Below the pieces are notes generated by a model. The model searched no databases, was not told the origin of the DNA, and worked only from the letters and a program-made list of their open reading frames with translations. Position numbers and translations under genes: made by a program. From assembly GCA_023427865.1 (NCBI GenBank), contig JAEYZV010000350.1:1-13678 (forward strand): a stretch of 13,678 nucleotides of DNA. Direction: 5' to 3'. Source of the stretch: Acidobacteriota bacterium (lineage in GTDB: Bacteria; Acidobacteriota; Vicinamibacteria; Vicinamibacterales; Vicinamibacteraceae). Below, in pieces: positions 11,708 through 13,678 of the stretch; within the stretch, counting starts at the first letter, position 1, and each line of letters begins with the position of its first letter.

Positions 11708-13432
11708 GTGGAAAATGTCGCCATTGCCCGTGTCCTCGCCGAGATCGGCGACCTGCTCGAGATTCGGGGCGACAACCCGTTCAAGGTACGCGCGTATCGC
11801 AACGCCGCGCAGGTGGTGCGCGACTGCGGGGAGCGCGTGGCCGGGCTGTCTGCCGCCGACCTGCGTGCGCTGCCGGGCATCGGCAAGGACATCGCGGGTC
11901 GCGTCACCGAACTCGTCGAGACCGGCGGGTCGTCGTTCCACAGGGAGCTCGCCGCGGAGTTCCCGGCCGGACTGCTCGATGTGCTGCGCCTGCAGGGCGT
12001 GGGACCGAAGACGGCCGCGCTGCTGTACAGGGAACTCCGCATCGGGTCGATCGACGATCTGAAGCAGGCGTTGGCCAGCGGCGGGATCCGCGCGGTCAAG
12101 GGCATGGGCGCGGGCAAGGAAGCCGCGCTGCGCAAGGCCATCGAGGATCACCAGGCGTTTGCGGGACGGTATCTCGCGTCCGAGGTGTGGCAACAGGCTC
12201 ACGCGCTGCTGACGCACCTGCGAGCCGCGTGCCCCGACGCGACCTTCGACCTCGTCGGCAGCCTCAGGCGAGGCGCCGAGACATGCGGCGACCTCGACGT
12301 GCTGGCGACGAGCGCGCCGCCGCAGGTGATGGACCACTTCGTCGGCTTCGGCCGTGTCGAACGCGTCCTCGGCCAGGGGCCGACGAAGAGCAGCGTGCGA
12401 CTCGCGAAGGGGCTGCAGGCCGACCTGCGGCTGGTGCCGCCCGAGTCACGCGGCGCGGCCCTCCAGTACTTCACCGCCAGCAAGGCACACAACATCGAAT
12501 TGCGCGATCGCGCGCTCCGGCTCGGGCTGAAGTTGAACGAGTACGGCCTGTTTCGCGTCGACGACGACACGCGAGTCGCGGGCGACACGGAAGCGGGCAT
12601 CTACGAAGCGCTCGGCCTGCCGTGGATGGCACCGGAACTGCGCGAGTGCCGTGGGGAGTTCGAGGCGGCGCGCGATGGCCGCTTGCCAGCGCTCGTCGAT
12701 CGCGGTGATCTCCGCGGCGATCTCCACTGCCACACCACGGCGACCGACGGCAGGGACACGATCAGGGCGATGGCCGTCGCGGCACGCGAGGCCGGCCTCA
12801 CGTACCTGGCGATCACCGATCACAGCCAGGCGCTCGCGATGGCCAATGGCCTCGACGAGCGGCGCGCGCTTGAACACGCCGCGGCGATTCGCGCGCTCGA
12901 CAGGGAACTCGAGGGCATCACGCTGCTTGCCGGCATCGAGTGCGACATCCGCGCGGACGGCACGATGGATCTCGCCGACGACTGCCTGGCGCAACTCGAC
13001 GTGGTGGTTGCCTCGGTCCACTCCGCGCTGGCGCAGGAGCCCGAGCGCATGACCGAACGCGTCCTGCGCGCACTCGAATGTCCATGGGTGGACATCCTCG
13101 GCCACCCGACGGGGCGCATGCTGCTGCGTCGCGAGGCGTCGGCACTCGACGTCGAGGCCGTGATCGCTGCCGCCGCCCGGCTTGGCGTGGCACTCGAGAT
13201 CAACGGGCAGCCGCACCGCCGCGACCTGCACGACGCGCACGCACGCCTGGCCCGCGATCGCGGCGCGAAGATCGTGATCTCCAGCGACGCACACGGCGTG
13301 GCGGGCTTCGAGCACCTGCATTGGGCCACCTTCACGGCGCGGCGCGCGTGGCTCACCAGCGACGACGTGCTGAACTGCCTTCCGTTGGAGCACCTGCAAT
13401 CGACGCTGCGGCGGAATCGGAGCCGCCCATGA
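11708..13432 (+). CDS. polX: DNA polymerase/3'-5' exonuclease PolX
   Basis: The product is 574 residues, standard length for bacterial PolX, a family-X polymerase with a C-terminal PHP domain implicated in base-excision and gap repair. The N-terminal helix-hairpin-helix region carries LPGIGKDIAGRV and LQGVGPKTAALL. The palm has GSLRRG (184-189) with catalytic Asp195 and Asp197 in GDLDVL and a third Asp239 in ADLRLVPP. LQYFTASKAHNIELR marks the thumb side. The PHP domain (about 335-560) is complete: HCH at 340/342, TDG, TDHS, GIECDI, ASVHS, LGHPTGR and SDAH (Asp527, His529). Both activities are therefore expected. The GTG at 11708 starts the conserved N-terminus; no Shine-Dalgarno is visible. 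It is transcribed divergently from the nagZ-like gene and overlaps the next small gene as ATGA. Confidence 0.95.
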   Translation: MENVAIARVLAEIGDLLEIRGDNPFKVRAYRNAAQVVRDCGERVAGLSAADLRALPGIGKDIAGRVTELVETGGSSFHRELAAEFPAGLLDVLRLQGVGPKTAALLYRELRIGSIDDLKQALASGGIRAVKGMGAGKEAALRKAIEDHQAFAGRYLASEVWQQAHALLTHLRAACPDATFDLVGSLRRGAETCGDLDVLATSAPPQVMDHFVGFGRVERVLGQGPTKSSVRLAKGLQADLRLVPPESRGAALQYFTASKAHNIELRDRALRLGLKLNEYGLFRVDDDTRVAGDTEAGIYEALGLPWMAPELRECRGEFEAARDGRLPALVDRGDLRGDLHCHTTATDGRDTIRAMAVAAREAGLTYLAITDHSQALAMANGLDERRALEHAAAIRALDRELEGITLLAGIECDIRADGTMDLADDCLAQLDVVVASVHSALAQEPERMTERVLRALECPWVDILGHPTGRMLLRREASALDVEAVIAAAARLGVALEINGQPHRRDLHDAHARLARDRGAKIVISSDAHGVAGFEHLHWATFTARRAWLTSDDVLNCLPLEHLQSTLRRNRSRP

Positions 13433-13635
13433 CGCCGCTCGAGCAACTGCGCACGATCTACTTCAACGCGACGGCGGGCACGATCGGCGACGACTTCGTC
13501 CGCGCCATCGACCTGTTCAAGCAGCTCACCTGCGACGAGGACCGCGAGAAGGCGGCGGTGTACATGGAAGGCATCGCCGAGATGCGGCGCGAGTGGGCCG
13601 GCGCGCGCAAACCGCCGCGCAAACCTCGTCGCTGA
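13429..13635 (+). CDS. Small protein of unknown function coupled to polX
   Basis: The product is 68 residues, and I cannot assign it to a named family. It is mainly helical in character: MTPLEQLRTIYFNATAGTI, then an acidic helix with DLFKQLTCDEDREKAAVY, then MEGIAEMRREW. It ends with a basic Pro/Arg/Lys tail (last ten residues). No signal peptide or membrane segment is seen. The ATG overlaps the polX stop (ATGA), so it is probably translated by re-initiation after polX. Codon usage matches its neighbours and the frame is clean, which supports a real gene. The basic tail could contact nucleic acid, but that is a guess. Confidence 0.75.
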   Translation: MTPLEQLRTIYFNATAGTIGDDFVRAIDLFKQLTCDEDREKAAVYMEGIAEMRREWAGARKPPRKPRR

Positions 13636-13637
13636 CG

Positions 13638-13676
13638 CGTAGGGCCAGGCCCGGCCGCTACGGACCGAAACGGCGG
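13638..13676 (+). repeat. REP-like hairpin element, third copy
   Basis: Just after the last stop codon, arms CGTAG (13638-13642) and CTACG (13658-13662) enclose GGCC/GGCC inner pairs with a 6-nt loop and one bulged G. The right arm continues as GACCGAAACGG. This matches the CTACGTACCGAGACCGG that follows the stem of copy A at 5601-5640. The stem sequence itself differs. The element may continue past the window end. Confidence 0.55.
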
Positions 13677-13678
13677 CC

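Overview
The window is about 13.7 kb of very GC-rich DNA, roughly two-thirds G+C by eye. It is almost fully coding, with Gram-negative envelope genes (LolA, an outer-membrane secretin, Mur enzymes) and a bacterial DNA polymerase X. TATAAT-type -10 boxes stand out against the GC background. Gene content, protein style and the short intergenic repeats suggest an Acidobacteriota chromosome, perhaps Vicinamibacteria. That placement is inference; there is no rRNA or other taxonomic marker here. No phage, insertion sequence, CRISPR array or obvious horizontally acquired island was seen.

Layout. (a) 1-251 holds no supportable gene. (b) 252-761, minus strand: a tRNA-Ala(CGC) followed by a small ACT-domain protein. 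(c) 762-1084: intergenic, with a likely tRNA promoter, a run of 7-bp tandem repeats and a TATAAT promoter. (d) 1085-5588, plus strand: a FmdB-type zinc ribbon, a PHP phosphoesterase fused to a decayed PolX polymerase region, LolA, and a TPR-containing lipoprotein secretin. (e) 5589-5683: a pair of inverted hairpin repeats between convergent gene ends. (f) 5684-11615, minus strand: a tightly packed set transcribed as nagZ-like, ldcA, pxpB, pxpC, murB, murA, with three 4-bp overlaps and one 1-nt gap. (g) 11616-11707: a divergent promoter region with a palindromic -10. (h) 11708-13635, plus strand: full-length polX, overlapping a 68-residue conserved-looking small protein. (i) 13636 to the end: another hairpin repeat related to those in (e).

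How the genes fit together. The minus-strand set links peptidoglycan recycling (GH3 NagZ-like and LD-carboxypeptidase LdcA) to the first two committed steps of precursor synthesis (MurA and MurB), with two of the three subunits of 5-oxoprolinase (PxpB and PxpC) between them. The plus-strand block handles outer-membrane biogenesis: LolA carries lipoproteins, and the next gene, translationally overlapped, encodes a secretin that looks like a lipoprotein. The window also carries two collinear PolX/PHP proteins about 10 kb apart. One has all expected catalytic residues. The other keeps the PHP metal ligands but has lost most polymerase residues.

Most interesting points: the pseudo-polymerase PHP protein; a NagZ-like protein lacking the usual KH and Asp/His catalytic motifs; MurA with Asp in place of the fosfomycin-target Cys; MurB with Cys in place of the catalytic Ser; pxpBC inside a cell-wall operon without pxpA; a REPIN-like repeat family; and a symmetric bidirectional promoter.
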